DNA from: Roseateles oligotrophus
GTDB taxonomy: Bacteria; Pseudomonadota; Gammaproteobacteria; Burkholderiales; Burkholderiaceae_C
Reading direction: 5' to 3'
Assembly: GCF_025717515.1 (NCBI RefSeq)
Contig: NZ_JAJIRN010000014.1
Coordinates: 26,693 to 90,692, forward strand
DNA: 64,000 bases
The position numbers were made by a program, and so were the translations under genes. Shown in pieces: positions 50,063-61,200 of the stretch (positions are counted from its first letter, which is position 1; each line of letters opens with the position of its first letter). The notes beneath the pieces were generated by a model. It had not been told where the DNA came from and did no database searches. It was given only the letters and a program-made list of their open reading frames with translations.

Positions 50063-52453
50063 TCACTCCCTCGTCTTCAAGGCGGCCACCATGTCGAGCC
50101 GGTCGATATGGCGCCGCACCACCAGGGCGCTGAGCACGCCCGCCGTCACCACCACCAGACCGGCCAAGGCATAGGTGCGCGGCAGGATGACGACGGGGAA
50201 GAGAAATTGATCCGACTTCAGCAGCCCCACCACCGAATGCGTCAGCGCCCAGCCCAGCCCCATGCCCAGCGGCAAGGCGACGGCAATGCTGAGGCCCAAC
50301 TCGCCCAGCAGCAGCCCCGACACCTCGGCGCGACTGAAGCCCAGCACGCGCAGCGAGGCCAGCTCCCAAGTCCGCTCGGCCAGCGCAATGCGCGCGTTGT
50401 TATAGACCACGCCGACTGCGATGACACAGGCAAAAAAGGTCAGGATGCTGCTCATGATGCGAACATTGCGGGCGCTGACCTCCTGCATATTGCGCAAAAG
50501 ACTGGCCTTGCTGAAAGCCCCTGCCACTTTCGGCAAGGCCTTGCTGGCGCTCAACAGACTCGCTTCGCTGCCACCCTCCAGCGCCAGTGCAAACAGATTG
50601 CTGACATCGCCCTCGCCCAGCCAGCGATTCAAGGCGCGCCGCTCGGCATAAGCGTTCAGGCCCATCATCTCGCGCACGGTGCGCTCCAGCGGCAGAACCA
50701 GGCTGCGCCTGTCACCCTCCAGCACCTCGACCCGTACCCGGTCGCCAACCGCCAAGCCTAACTTGTCGGCCAGACGGTCCGTGATCACCAGACCGAACTG
50801 CCCAGGCAGCGCCTCATGGCCGTCCACATCGATGATGCGGCGCAGCTGCGGGATTGCGGCATAACCCTGAATGCTGGCGCGTTCGCTCAGATGCCCATTG
50901 ACGAAACGCACCGCCACATCGCGCCCCGACTCCACCGTCAGCACGCCGGGCAAGCGCTGCAAGTCGAGCCCAGCGCTGTCACTGGCGGCCTCGCTCAACC
51001 ACATCAGCACATCGCTGCGCATGGCCAGATTGAACTGGGTGTCGACGATGTAGTCGATCGCATCGCGGAAGAAGTTGCCCATCACGACGATGGCCACGGC
51101 GGCCGCCACGCCGCCGATCGAGAGGCCGCTGCGCCAGGGCCGGCGCTCCATATTGCGCAAAATCATGCGCAAGGACAAAGGCGCTTGCCCGCCGCCCAGC
51201 CAAGTGGCCAAGCGTTCCAGGGCCGAGCGTCGGTAGCGCCCCGGTGCCGCCGGCCGCATCGCCTCGGCCGGTGCCAGCCGCACGATGGCGGCAATCGCAT
51301 TCACCGTCGCCAACACTGCCGTCAGCAAACTGGTGCCGGCAGCGATCAGCACCAGGCCCGGCGCCAGCCGGTGCTCGAAGCGCGGGAACTGGAAGAACTC
51401 CGCGTACAAGCCGGTCAACTGCCCACCCAGCCAATCCCCCAAGACCAGGCCCAGCAAGAGGCCCAGCGCGGTGATCAGCAAGACCAGGCGCAGATAGTGG
51501 CCAGCAATGTCGAGGTTAGGGTAGCCAAGCGCCTTCAACGCGGCCACCTGCTCGCGTTGCGTCGCCACCAGACGCGACAACACGACATTGAGCAAGAAGG
51601 CCGCCACACCGAGGAAGATCGCCGGCAGCACACTGCCCATCACATGCTGCTCCTTGATCTCGTTGTCCAGCATCGCGTGCGAGGGCTGGTCCGCGCGGCC
51701 ATGGGCGTCGGCGGCGCCATAGGCCGCCAGGCGGGTATTCAGCTGCGCGATCAGGGCCGGCTGCGAGGCAACAGGGGCCAGCTTGATCGCCACTCGGTTG
51801 AAGGCACCGCGCATATCGTAGGCGGCGGCGAGTTGCTCGCGGTCCAGCCAGAAGACGCCGAAACCGCGCATATCCGGCATGCCTTGCAAACCGGCAAACA
51901 CATATTCGGGCGACAGCGCCGCCCCCACCATCACCAGTTCGCGTTGACGGCCGTTGATCAGCGCCGACAACTTGTCACCCGGCTTGAGCCCGCGCGCCTG
52001 CGCAAAGGCCTGCGAGACCAGCACCTCAATGGCCTTGTCGCCACTCTGATCGGCGCTGAGCCAGCGGCCGCTGCGCAGCGAGACCCGGTTCAGGCGCTGT
52101 TCCTGCTGCCTGCCTTGGCGCAGCTCCAAACCGATCAAGCGGCCGATGATGGGATCGGGCAGACCGGCAATCTCCACCCGCACCATCTGCTCCAGCGTGG
52201 TCTGCACGGCGAGCACGCCGGGCAACTCCTGCAGCTGCTGCTGCAAGGCCAGCGGCGCTCGCTTCAGGTCGACGAAGAGGTCGGCAAAATGAGCCTCGGC
52301 GTAGAACTCGTCGCGGGCAACGGCCAGCGAATCCACCGCCGACAAGCTGGTGATGAAGCCGCCCACCGCGCTGGCCACGACCAGCCCAATCGTCAAGGCC
52401 TGGCTCCAGAGCAGGCGCAGATCGCGCAGCAGCTTGCGGTCAAGCGCGCGCAT
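50063..52453 (-). CDS. ABC exporter permease with two FtsX domains
   Basis: The product is 796 aa. An N-terminal helix and periplasmic MacB-like domain precede a first FtsX block (about 265-395) and a second one at the C terminus (about 670-790), roughly eight to ten membrane segments in all. This double-FtsX form is used by lipoprotein, peptide or drug exporters. It overlaps nothing and is spaced 15 bp after the ATPase gene. With the adaptor it makes a complete three-part inner-membrane system; an outer-membrane channel is not encoded here. Confidence 0.9.
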   Translation of the reverse strand: MRALDRKLLRDLRLLWSQALTIGLVVASAVGGFITSLSAVDSLAVARDEFYAEAHFADLFVDLKRAPLALQQQLQELPGVLAVQTTLEQMVRVEIAGLPDPIIGRLIGLELRQGRQQEQRLNRVSLRSGRWLSADQSGDKAIEVLVSQAFAQARGLKPGDKLSALINGRQRELVMVGAALSPEYVFAGLQGMPDMRGFGVFWLDREQLAAAYDMRGAFNRVAIKLAPVASQPALIAQLNTRLAAYGAADAHGRADQPSHAMLDNEIKEQHVMGSVLPAIFLGVAAFLLNVVLSRLVATQREQVAALKALGYPNLDIAGHYLRLVLLITALGLLLGLVLGDWLGGQLTGLYAEFFQFPRFEHRLAPGLVLIAAGTSLLTAVLATVNAIAAIVRLAPAEAMRPAAPGRYRRSALERLATWLGGGQAPLSLRMILRNMERRPWRSGLSIGGVAAAVAIVVMGNFFRDAIDYIVDTQFNLAMRSDVLMWLSEAASDSAGLDLQRLPGVLTVESGRDVAVRFVNGHLSERASIQGYAAIPQLRRIIDVDGHEALPGQFGLVITDRLADKLGLAVGDRVRVEVLEGDRRSLVLPLERTVREMMGLNAYAERRALNRWLGEGDVSNLFALALEGGSEASLLSASKALPKVAGAFSKASLLRNMQEVSARNVRIMSSILTFFACVIAVGVVYNNARIALAERTWELASLRVLGFSRAEVSGLLLGELGLSIAVALPLGMGLGWALTHSVVGLLKSDQFLFPVVILPRTYALAGLVVVTAGVLSALVVRRHIDRLDMVAALKTRE

Positions 52454-52468
52454 CGCCGCCCCCCGGCC

Positions 52469-53182
52469 TCACCACGACAGCTCCGAGGGCTTCAGCTTGC
52501 GGGCATTGCGCTCAATGCGCTGTATCAAGCCATCACCGAGATAGATGACACGATCGGCCATCGCGGCGATCGCGGCGTTGTGAGTGATGACGATGGCGGT
52601 GGTGCCGAGTTGCTGGTTGACGCCGGCGATCACCTCCAGCACCAGCTTGCCGGTCTGGTAGTCGAGCGCGCCAGTCGGCTCGTCGCAAAGCAGCAACTCG
52701 GGCCGCTTGACGATGGCCCGCGCGATCGCCACGCGCTGCTGTTCGCCGCCGGACAACTGCGCCGGGAAATGATCGGCGCGCGGCAACAACCCAACCATCG
52801 AGATCGCCTCGTCCACCGGCATCGGGTGGCTGGCGATATCGGTCACCAGCGCGATGTTCTCGCGCACCGTCAGGCTGGGGATCAGGTTGTAGAACTGAAA
52901 CACAAAGCCGACATGCTCGCGCCGGTAGCGGGTCAGCTCGGCCTCGGAGGCGCCGCTGAGCCGGTGGTCGGCAAAGTGCAGCTCGCCGCCGCTGGGGATA
53001 TCAAGTCCGCCCAGAATATTCAGCAGCGTCGACTTGCCGCTGCCCGACGCACCCAGCAGCACGATGAATTCACCCGGCGCGACTTCAAGATCGACCCCGC
53101 GCAGCGCATGCACCGCCGTCTCGCCTTCGCCGTAAACCTTGCTGAGGCCTTTGGCGCTGAACACCTGACTCGCGCTGCCCAT
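52469..53182 (-). CDS. ABC transporter ATPase, LolD/MacB type
   Basis: The product is 237 aa with Walker [10 protein letters not shown] at 44-52, signature [14 protein letters not shown] near 143 and Walker [13 protein letters not shown] near 163. It energises the FtsX-type permease that follows. It is 15 bp downstream of the CBS gene on the same strand. Confidence 0.95.
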   Translation of the reverse strand: MGSASQVFSAKGLSKVYGEGETAVHALRGVDLEVAPGEFIVLLGASGSGKSTLLNILGGLDIPSGGELHFADHRLSGASEAELTRYRREHVGFVFQFYNLIPSLTVRENIALVTDIASHPMPVDEAISMVGLLPRADHFPAQLSGGEQQRVAIARAIVKRPELLLCDEPTGALDYQTGKLVLEVIAGVNQQLGTTAIVITHNAAIAAMADRVIYLGDGLIQRIERNARKLKPSELSW

Positions 53183-53197
53183 CTGCAGCCTCGCAAG

Positions 53198-53659
53198 TCA
53201 TGCCCGTTGACTGAATTCGCGATCACGCCCACCGCGCATGGCTTCGGCCAAATCACTCAGCTCACGCGCCAAGGTCTCCAGCACATCCTCCATCGCCACG
53301 ATGCCGACCAAACGCTGCGCCTTATCGGTGATGACGAGGCGCCGCAGACGATGCTGACGCATCAGGCCGACGGCCTCCATCAGATCCATCTCCGGGTGCC
53401 CGAGCACGAGATCGACCGACATGATGTCGCCAGCGGTGAAGAGCTGCGGGTCCAGCCCTTCGGCCATCAGGGCCAGCACCAGATCACGGTCGGTGACGAT
53501 GCCGATAGGCCGCGTCTGCTCGCTCGCATCGACGACGACCAGCGAGCCGATATGGTGCTTGCGCATCAATTGCGCCGCCACCGAGGCCGGCGTTTCGGGC
53601 TCCACCACCGCGACGATGGCGGTGGCGATGTCCTTCAGGCGCGCTTTCTTGCTGTCCAT
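53198..53659 (-). CDS. Tandem CBS-domain protein in exporter operon
   Basis: The product is 153 aa with two CBS motifs (KHHIGSLVVVDASEQTRPIGIVTDRDLV; QHRLRRLVITDKAQRLVGIVAMEDVL). It probably binds adenine nucleotides. ATG 53659 is used; the longer frame overlaps the UspA gene. Its position between a UspA gene and an ABC exporter suggests an energy-state input for export. Confidence 0.9.
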   Translation of the reverse strand: MDSKKARLKDIATAIVAVVEPETPASVAAQLMRKHHIGSLVVVDASEQTRPIGIVTDRDLVLALMAEGLDPQLFTAGDIMSVDLVLGHPEMDLMEAVGLMRQHRLRRLVITDKAQRLVGIVAMEDVLETLARELSDLAEAMRGGRDREFSQRA

Positions 53660-53681
53660 GATCTTCAGCCCCCGCAAAGCT

Positions 53682-54110
53682 TCACTTGACCAGCAAGACC
53701 GGCATCGTCGCCAAGTGGACAACCCGTTGCGCGACCGAACCGATCAACAGGCTGCCGATCGCGCTCATGCCGCGCGTACCCAGGACGATCTGGTCGACCT
53801 GATGTTCGGCGGCGAGGCGAACAATCTCCGGCGCCGCAAGACCTTCGGCACGCAGGCTGGCCCGCACCGTCAGACCACAGTCCTGCACCTTGGTGGTCGC
53901 CTCGGCCAGCAATTGATCTTGCCGTTTGAGTTGAGCCAACTCGATCTCGTCGGCGCTGAAAACCGGCAGCTCCCCGTAATAGACCGGCCCGTCGCGCACA
54001 TTCAGCAGCAAGACATCCAGCGACACCGAGGCTCGCGCCATCGTCGCTACCGCCTCAATGGCATGCATCGATGCCTCCGAGCCATCAATCGCAATCAGTA
54101 GTTTCAACAT
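53682..54110 (-). CDS. Universal stress protein (UspA family), copy 2
   Basis: The product is 142 aa. It begins MLKLLIAIDGSEASMHA and ends with GTRGMSAIGSLLIGSVAQRVVHLATMPVLLVK, the ATP-binding Usp loop. ATG 54110 has AGGA upstream. It is first in the minus-strand unit Usp-CBS-ATPase-permease-adaptor, and the exact FNR-like box 74 bp before it may control all five genes. Confidence 0.94.
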   Translation of the reverse strand: MLKLLIAIDGSEASMHAIEAVATMARASVSLDVLLLNVRDGPVYYGELPVFSADEIELAQLKRQDQLLAEATTKVQDCGLTVRASLRAEGLAAPEIVRLAAEHQVDQIVLGTRGMSAIGSLLIGSVAQRVVHLATMPVLLVK

Positions 54111-54179
54111 TTCCTGTCCTTGCAAGGTGACCAGTGCTATCAAAAACCCTGCTTTCAGCTTGCCTTGAACAGGCTCATT

Positions 54180-54201
54180 GCGATTGAGCGGGCGCAATCG
54201 C
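54180..54201 (+). promoter_or_regulatory. Inverted repeat GCGATTG-N8-CAATCGC overlapping a box
   Basis: 7-bp perfect arms enclosing and overlapping the exact FNR-like box. It may be a second operator or simply extend the same site. Confidence 0.4.
54184..54197 (+). promoter_or_regulatory. FNR-like box TTGAG-N4-CGCAA, site 9
   Basis: Exact match with spacer CGGG, 74 bp upstream of the first UspA gene of the exporter operon. Confidence 0.6.
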
Positions 54202-54464
54202 GGTCAACTTGCCCTCGTTCCGATTTACTCGGTAGTTAAGAACCGACAACGAGTCAACGGTGCAGCAAAGGCCGTTCAAGGCAGTTGAGCCAGGAATATT
54301 CAGCTTGGCGACGATGCATGCCTTCAAATTCAATATCCGATTCAATACTATTGCGTTAGCAACACTAACGATGATCTCCCGCGTATCTCAGCGCAAGTAT
54401 TGACGATATTCCAAAGCCCACAATGCCACTGGCCTGTGCCCCGACCTTGTTGACGAAGGGGGCC

Positions 54465-54593
54465 GATCACGACAGCCGGGATTGCTTGGCCGCCGCGGCC
54501 AATGACGAATCGGGCAGCCTGCACGCAAGACGCTTGCTGAATCAGGCCGATAGTTTCAGGGGACATCCGGCTGTCGTGCGAACCGACAACGGG
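54465..54593 (+). pseudogene. IS3-family transposase (OrfB) remnant
   Basis: A 43-codon stretch reads DHDSRDCLAAAANDE, then HARRLLNQADSFRGHP, then AVVRTDNG. This follows the spacing of the IS3 integrase core: the first catalytic Asp region (DDFSRECLA), then RGxP, then the second catalytic Asp in xxDNG. Sequence on either side does not continue the domain and no terminal repeats are seen. It is a decayed internal fragment. The call rests on motif resemblance only. Confidence 0.55.
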
Positions 54594-55174
54594 CTAAGGC
54601 TTCCCTGAATGACCTTCATTTAGCGCGGGACCTGTGTACCGCCGCTTGTGGCCAAGCCTTTGTAGCCACGGGCGAGCGGCACAGCCCTGGAACAAGCAAT
54701 AAATGCCCCCGCTTATGCGCCCACTGCTTGGGGCGCAAGTGTCTAGCATCGGCAAACCCAAGGAAAACTTTAGAACTATTTTTGGTTTTCTCCCGAATGG
54801 AACTCAACATGGCCGATTGAGCCCAAAAGCCCGACCGGTATCCACCGGCCCAATTCGAAGCTAAACCGCGATGAACAGCCAAGTCAAGAACTCATCAATA
54901 GCCCCGACCAGTCCGCGCACTCAAGTCCTCCGCGCTTCGGTCGAAATTGCTAGCACGTGGACCGTGATTTGCTGCTTTAAAAAGCGCTGGAAAAATGGTC
55001 CTTTCTTTGGGATCGCGGCAATCGGACGGTCGGTGTTTCAAGGCACCGCCGCCGTTCATGGCCGCCGACCATGGCCGACTGAACCCTGTGCGACTCCTGG
55101 GCCGGAGCTGCGCAGGCCTAGGGTTATGGGCCGACACCGTGAGTTTGATATGTTCACCGAGGCCTGTCGCGACA

Positions 55175-55193
55175 CGACGCCGCTCAGGCGTCG
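55175..55193 (+). promoter_or_regulatory. 5' leader hairpin of giant repeat gene 1
   Basis: 7-bp stem CGACGCC / GGCGTCG with a 5-nt loop, ending 30 bp before the ATG. The paralogue has a hairpin in the same place. Confidence 0.45.
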
Positions 55194-55223
55194 CGTTCTT
55201 GCTTTGCGTTCACCGGGCCAGCT

Positions 55224-58200
55224 ATGAGCACGTTGATCACCAGTCTGTCGACCACTCAGATCTCAGGTCTGAGTACCCGCACACTCACTCGGTTTACCAC
55301 CGAGGACTGGGCCGCGTTCAGCAGCGCGCAGATCATTTCGCTGACCACCAAGCAATTCGCATCCTTGAGCACGTTCGCAATTGCCTCGCTCAGCAGCGAG
55401 CAAGTGAGCCACTTTCAAACCGAGGACTTGCGGGCTTTGAACAGCAGCGCCTTGCGCGCACTGGCAAGCGATCAGTTGGCCGCGCTCGGCTCGGATCAGT
55501 TTGCAGCACTCGGCACCGCGCAAGTCGTCGCACTGAGCAGCGCCCAGTTGCTGAGCCTGGCGAGCGAAGACCTCAATGCCTTGACCTCGGCCCAGTTCAG
55601 AGCGCTCGGCTCCGCTCAACTCGCGGTGCTGTCGAGTGATCAACTGAAAGCCTTGACGACCGAGGACTTTGCTGCAATCAGCAGCGCCGGCCTGCGCGGC
55701 TTTAGCTCGGCGCAACTGGCGGTTTTGAGCAGTGACCAATTGATCGCTCTGACCACGGCCCAGGCCGCCGCATTGAGCAGCGTCCAAGTCGCCGGCCTGA
55801 GCAGTGAACAAGTGAGCAAACTGGCCACCGATGATTTAAAGGCCTTGACTACCGGCACTCTGCGCGCCTTCAACACCGAGCAATTGGCCGCGTTGGGCTC
55901 GGACCAATTCGCCGGGCTGACGACGGCGCAAGTCAACAACCTGAGTGGTAGCCAGCTTCAATCGCTGGGCAGCGAGGACCTGAATGCACTGACCTCCACC
56001 CAGTTTCGCGCCATCGCCTCGATCCAAGTGGCCGCGCTGACGACCGATCAATTAAAGACTCTCGGTACCGAAGACCTGGCCGCCATTGGTACAGCCGGGC
56101 TGCGCGGCCTGGTTTCGACCCAGTTGGGCGCTTTGTCCAGCGAACAAATTGTCGCGCTGACCACCGCGCAGTCGGCCTCACTGATCAGCAGTCAGGTGCT
56201 GGGCCTGAGTACTGATCAGGTCGCCGCGCTGGCCACCGATGACTTACGGGCCATCAACTCGGCCGCCTTGCGCGCGCTGAGTTCGGATCAGCTTGGCGCC
56301 CTCGCCTCCGAGCAGATCGGCAGTTTGACCACGACGCAGGTCAATGCATTGACAAGTTCCCAGATTCAGAGCTTGAGCACGGACGACCTCAATGCGCTGA
56401 CGAGCGCGCAGTTCAAAGCCATCAGTTCAGGCCAGTTTGCTGCGCTGACGACCGATCAGCTGGGGGCGCTGACGAGCGATGATTTCGCCGCCGTCGGCAC
56501 CGCCGGGCTGAAGGGTTTGAGCTCAGCGCAAATTGCGGCGCTCACCACGGAGCAGATCGTTGCCTTGACGACCGCTCAGGCGGCTTCGCTGGGCAGCGCC
56601 CAAATGGCCGGCTTGCGCACCGATCAAATTACCGCGATGGCCAGCGATGACCTGCGGGCGATCAACTCCACGGCCTTGCGCGCTTTGAGTTCTGATCAAC
56701 TCGGCACCCTGACGACCGAGCAGATTGGCGCCTTGACCACGGCCCAAGTCAATGCATTGACCAGCACGCAGATTCAGAGTTGGAGCAGCGATGATCTCAG
56801 TGCCTTGACGTCGGCACAGTTTCGCGCGCTCGGCTCGGCCCAGGCGGCCGCCTTCTCCACCGATCAAATCAAGGCGCTGAGCAGCGAAGACTTCGCGGCG
56901 ATGGGCACCGCGGCCTTGCGCGCTTGGAGTTCCGCCCAAGTTGCCGCGTTGAGCAGCGCAAACGTGGTTGCGTTGACAAGCGCTCAGGCGGTGTCCTTGA
57001 CCAGCAGCCAGGCGCTTGGCCTGAGCAGCGAACAAATCTCCCACCTGCAGACCGATGACTTGCGCGCCCTCGGCACGGCGGTGATCCGGTCATTGAGCAG
57101 CGAGCAGTTTCAGACGCTGGACTCGAACCAGATTGCCGCGCTGACGACGAGCCAGATTGCAGCGCTGACGAGCTCGCCGGTCAACCAGTTGGCTTTGCTC
57201 AGCACCGATGAAATTCGCGCCCTGACCACGGCGCAAGTCGCCGCTTTGGGTAGCGCCCAGGTGAATGGATTGAGCACCGAGCAGATGGCCGCTTTTGCGA
57301 CCGATGACCTCAAGGCGATCAATATTTCAGCCCTGCGCGCCTTAGGTAGCGAGCAACTGGCCGCATGGGGCTCGGACCAATTTACCGCACTCAGCACCGC
57401 GCAAGTCAATGCTTTGACGAGCCTTCAGGTGCAGAGCCTGAGCAGCGAAGACCTGAATGCCCTGACCTCCCTCCAGTTCAAGGCCATCAACTCGGTGCAG
57501 GTCGCCGCCCTGTCGACCGATCAGTTGACGGCTTTGACGACCGAAGACCTCGCGGCAATCGGCACGTCCGGCTTGCGAGGCCTCGGCTCAAGCCAATTGG
57601 CGGCCTTGTCGAGCGAGCAGATCGTGGCCTTGAGCACGGCTCAGGCGGCTTCGTTGACGAGCAGCCAAGTCCTGGGTTTGCGCACCGATCAAATGGCCGC
57701 GCTGGCGACCGATGATGTGCGCAATTTGGGGACCAGCGCCTTGCGCGCCTTGAGCTCGGAGCAACTCGCCGCCTTGGGCTCGGACCAGATCGCCGCGCTG
57801 AGCACCGGCCAGGTCAATGCTTTGAGCAGCACCCAGATTCAAAGCTGGGGTAGCGAAGATCTCAACGCGCTGACGACGGCGCAGTTTCGTGCCCTCAGTT
57901 CGGCGCAAGCCGCCGCCCTTTCCACCGATCAAATCAAAACCCTGAGCAGCGAAGACTTCGCCGCCATCGGCAGCGCTGGATTGAAAGGTTTGAGCTCGGC
58001 ACAAGTTGCCGTGTTGACCAGCGAGCAAATCATTGCGCTGACGACGGCACAAAGCGCGGCCTTGACCAGTGCACAGGCGCTCGGCTTGAGCACCGAGCAA
58101 CTTACCCATTTGCAGACCGCCGACTTGCGGGCGCTCGGCAGCGCGGTGATCCGGTCCTTGAGCAGCGATCAGGTTCAGGCGCTTGACTCCAATCAGATCG

Positions 58201-61200
58201 CCGCGCTGAGCAACAGTCAGATCGCCGCGTTGACGAGTTCGCCCGTCAACCAATTGGCCGTGTTCAGCACCGATGAGATTCGCGCTTTGACCACGGCACA
58301 AGTCGCTGCCTTGGGCAGCGCTCAAGTCGGGGGCTTGAGCACCGAACAAATGGCCGCCTTCGCGACCGATGATCTGAAGGCACTCAATACCGCCGCCTTG
58401 CGGGCGCTAGGTACCGACCAATTGGCCGCCCTGGGCTCCGATCAGTTCGCGGCCTTGAGCACGGGGCAAGTCAATGCGCTGACCAGCACGCAGATGCAGA
58501 GCCTGAGCAGCGAAGACTTGGGCGCTTTGAGCTCAAGCCAATTCAAGGCCATCAACTCGACCCAGATCGCAGCGCTGCTGACCGATCAATTGAAGGCCTT
58601 GAGCACCGAAGACTTTGCCGCGATCGGCACCGCCGGCTTGCGCGGGCTCGGCTCGACCCAAGTCGCCGCGCTGACCAGCGATCAGATCATTGCCCTGACC
58701 AGCGCGCAGGCGGCGTCACTGACGTCGGCACAAGTGCTAGGGCTTGACACCGAGCAGATGGGCCGTTTGGCCACCGACGATCTGGCCGTGATCGGCTCGG
58801 CCGCCTTGCGTGCCTTGCGCAGCGACCAGCTCGCGGCATTGGGCTCCGGGCAATGGGCGGCGCTGACCACCGCTCAGATCAATTCGCTCGGCAGCGCCCA
58901 GATTCAGAGCCTCGTCAGTGAAGACTTGAACGCGCTGACCTCGGTGCAGTTCCGCGCCATCACATCGACGCAGATTGCCGCACTGACCAGCGATCAGTTG
59001 AAGACGCTGGGCAGCGAAGACTTCGCGTCGATTGGCACGGGTGGCCTGCGCGGCCTGAGTTCGGCTCAAGTCGCCGTGCTGAGTTCCGAGCAGGTGATTG
59101 GGTTGACCACGGCGCAAGCCGGCATCCTGAACAGCAGCCAGGTCGCGGGCTTCAGCACCGAACAGATGAGCCAGCTGGCGACGGACGACTTGCGCGCCAT
59201 CACCAGCGCAGCCCTGCGCGCATTGCGAACCGAGCAATTGGCGGCGCTGGGCTCCGATCAATTGAGTCAGCTGACCACGGCCCAGGTCAATGCGCTGACC
59301 AGTAGCCAGATTCAGAGCCTGGGCAGCGAGGATCTGAACGCTTTCAGCTCGCAACAATTTGCGGCGATCAACTCGGCCCAGGTGGCAGTGCTCGGCACTG
59401 ATCAGCTCAAGACACTCGGCACCGAGGACTTCGCCGCCATCGGTACGGCGGGCTTGCGCGGACTCGGCTCGACGCAATTGGCGGCGCTGACCACCGATCA
59501 AATCGTCGCCTTGAGCACGGCGCAGGCCGCCGCGCTGACCAGCGTGCAGGTGACGGGCTTCGGCACCGAGCAAATCAGCAAGTTGGCGAGCGAGGACTTG
59601 CGAGCCCTGAGCAGCTCGGCCCTGCGTGCGCTCAGCACCGAGCAACTGGCTGCGCTGAGCTCCGAACAAATCGCACAGCTGTCCAGCACCCAAATCAACG
59701 CGTTGACCTCCGCTCAGATTCAAGGTTTGGGTAGCGATGACTTGAACGCCCTCAGCGCTTTGCAGTTGGGCGCGATCGGCTCGACTCAGGTGGCAGCGCT
59801 GCGCACCTATCAACTCACAACGCTGGGCACCGAGGACTTTGCCGCCATCGGCACGGCGGGTCTGCGCGGGATGAGTTCGAGCCAAGTCGCGGCGCTGAGT
59901 TCCGACCAGATCATCGCCTTGACTACCGCACAGGCGGGCGCTTTGACCAGCGTTCAAGTCGCGGGCCTGAGCACCGAACAGCTTGCCAAATTTCAGACCG
60001 ACGATCTGCGCGCGCTCAACACCGCGACGCTCAGAGCGTTTACGAGTGAGCAGTTTCAAGCGCTGAACAGCGATCAGATCAGCGTGTTGACCACCGCGCA
60101 GGTGGCAGCGCTGGTGACCTCGCCGCAAAACCAGCTCGGCACACTCGGCACGGACGAGATCCGCGCCTTGACCACCGCGCAGGTCGCCATCTTGAGCAGC
60201 GCTCAGATGAAGGGCTTCAGCACCGAGCAGATAGCGGCTTTTGCGACCGACGATTTGCGCGTGCTCAGCAGTACCGCCTTGCGCAATTTAGGCAGCGATC
60301 AGTTGGCAGCACTCGGCTCCGAGCAATGGCTGGCGCTGACTACGGCGCAAGTCAACTTCTTGACCAGCACGCAGATCCGGGCTTTGAGCAGCGAGGATTT
60401 GAATGCCCTCAGCACAGAGCAGTTCGCCGCCATTGGCTCGACCCAAATCGCCGCGCTGGCTACCGATCAGCTCAAGACCTTGGCCAGCGAGGACCTTGCG
60501 GCCATCGGCAGCGCTGGTTTGCGTGGCCTGAGTTCGACCCAACTGGGCTCTTTGGGCAGCGATCAATTGGTGGCCATGAGCAGCAGCCAGTTCGCTTCGC
60601 TCGGCAGCGCCCAAGTGGCTGGACTCGGCACCGAACAAATCAGCAGCTTGGCCACCGAAGACTTGCGCGCCTTGGCCAGTCTGGCCCTGCGCTCGCTCAG
60701 TACCGCGCAGATTGCGGCCTTGGATGCGGCCCAGATTGCCGCCCTGAGCACAGCTCAGGTGAACGCGCTGACGAGTACGCAGATACTTGGCCTGAGCTCC
60801 GACGACTTGCGGGCCTTGACGACCGAGCAGTACCAAGCCATGGCCAGCAGCCAGATTGCCGCCTTGAGCAGCGATCAGTTGAAACTGCTGACCACCGAAG
60901 ACTTCGCGGCCATCGGCACCGGCGGCCTGCGTGGACTGAGTTCGCTGCAGATCGGGCAGTTGGGCAGCGATCAAGTCACGGCATTGACGACCACTCAGGC
61001 GGCCGCGCTCAGCAGCGGCCAGGTGCTGGGCTTGCAGACCGATCAGCTGCAGCAACTGGAAACCGAAGATTTGAGAGCCTTGAACAGCAGCGCTTTGCGC
61101 GCGCTGAGCAACACGCAATTGGCGGCACTCGGCTCTGATCAGTTTCAGGCGCTCGGCAGCAACCAGATAGGCGCTCTGAGCAGCGCACAAGTTCAAGGGC

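Larger units (their letters stand above)
54111..55223. other. Gene-poor region
   Basis: 1.1 kb with lower coding signal and short unsupported open frames. It holds regulatory sequence for the UspA operon, an IS3-type transposase fragment (54465-54593), and a hairpin before the giant gene. Nothing else is recognised. Confidence 0.7.

Noticed and set aside
50816..53689. A 957-codon plus-strand frame opposite the ABC exporter genes
   Set aside because: The minus-strand genes carry clear Walker, FtsX and CBS motifs; the antisense frame has only His/Gln/Arg-rich shadow sequence.
54616..55137. Small open frames in the gene-poor region
   Set aside because: No ribosome-binding sites, atypical composition and no recognisable motifs.
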